DNA of 6,117 bases, from assembly GCA_020048935.1 (NCBI GenBank), contig JAIFLS010000019.1:1-6117 (forward strand). Reading direction: 5' to 3'. Positions 6,048 to 6,117 of this stretch are shown here, piece after piece (within the stretch, counting starts at the first letter, position 1; each line of letters opens with the position of its first letter). Below the pieces are notes generated by a model. The model had not been told where the DNA came from and made no database searches. It was given only the letters and a program-made list of their open reading frames with translations. The position numbers were made by a program, and so were the translations under genes. The stretch is from a bacterium (GTDB lineage: Bacteria > Verrucomicrobiota > Kiritimatiellia > UBA8416).

Positions 6048-6117
6048 ATGTGTATCCTCTTTCCAAAAACATTGAGGAGATGTTATCGATGTCTTTCGGA
6101 TCTTGCCATCTCTTTTC
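6034..6117 (-). CDS. possible C-terminal end of an upstream gene (partial)
   Basis: From the right edge an open minus-strand frame of 27 codons reads to TGA at 6034-6036. It includes RWQDPKDIDNISSMFLERGY and would overlap the SGNH hydrolase start by 14 bases. Its amino-acid make-up is protein-like, and the ribosome site of the hydrolase gene would lie inside it, as in coupled genes. Two other frames compete: one, in frame with the hydrolase, is also open, and one ends with TAA at 6083-6085. The fragment is too short to identify or to be certain that it is coding. Confidence 0.3.
   Translation of the reverse strand, partial: EKRWQDPKDIDNISSMFLERGYTYDSS

Overview
The window looks like chromosomal DNA from a proteobacterium, most likely a beta- or gammaproteobacterium. 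This rests on a dense gene layout, short spacers, Shine-Dalgarno-type starts, a high-GC left two thirds, and the CinA-like protein having the short form common in those classes. No genus can be named from the sequence. There are no tRNA or rRNA genes, no CRISPR array, and no transposase or insertion sequence that I can see.

Left part (1-1747). A family 4 (GT-B fold) glycosyltransferase gene runs leftwards off the edge. It is broken by an exact 71-bp tandem duplication at 270-411, which shifts the reading frame in the middle of an otherwise well-conserved protein. Divergent from it, a 251-residue molybdopterin-binding/CinA-like protein runs rightwards. It ends in a 4-base overlap with the convergent gene that follows.

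Middle part (1744-4591, all minus strand). Three tightly spaced genes look like one transcription unit. In transcription order they are: an N-acetylglutamate-synthase-like protein with a vertebrate-type (DUF619) acetyltransferase domain behind a kinase-fold domain that lacks its usual motifs; a HAD-superfamily phosphatase-like hydrolase; and a SprT-like zinc metalloprotease with an HEMLH site. This combination is the least explained part of the window.

Right part (4615-6117, all minus strand). A DUF4160-DUF2442 pair sits behind a clear sigma-70 type promoter at 5251-5278. It lies directly upstream of the three-gene unit, so its promoter may also feed those genes. Further upstream is an SGNH/GDSL hydrolase with a full set of catalytic motifs, and the window may end in the tail of one more gene. 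This part is visibly richer in A and T than the left part and may have been acquired. The glycosyltransferase and the SGNH hydrolase would both fit surface-polysaccharide metabolism, but the genes between them do not obviously belong to such a locus.
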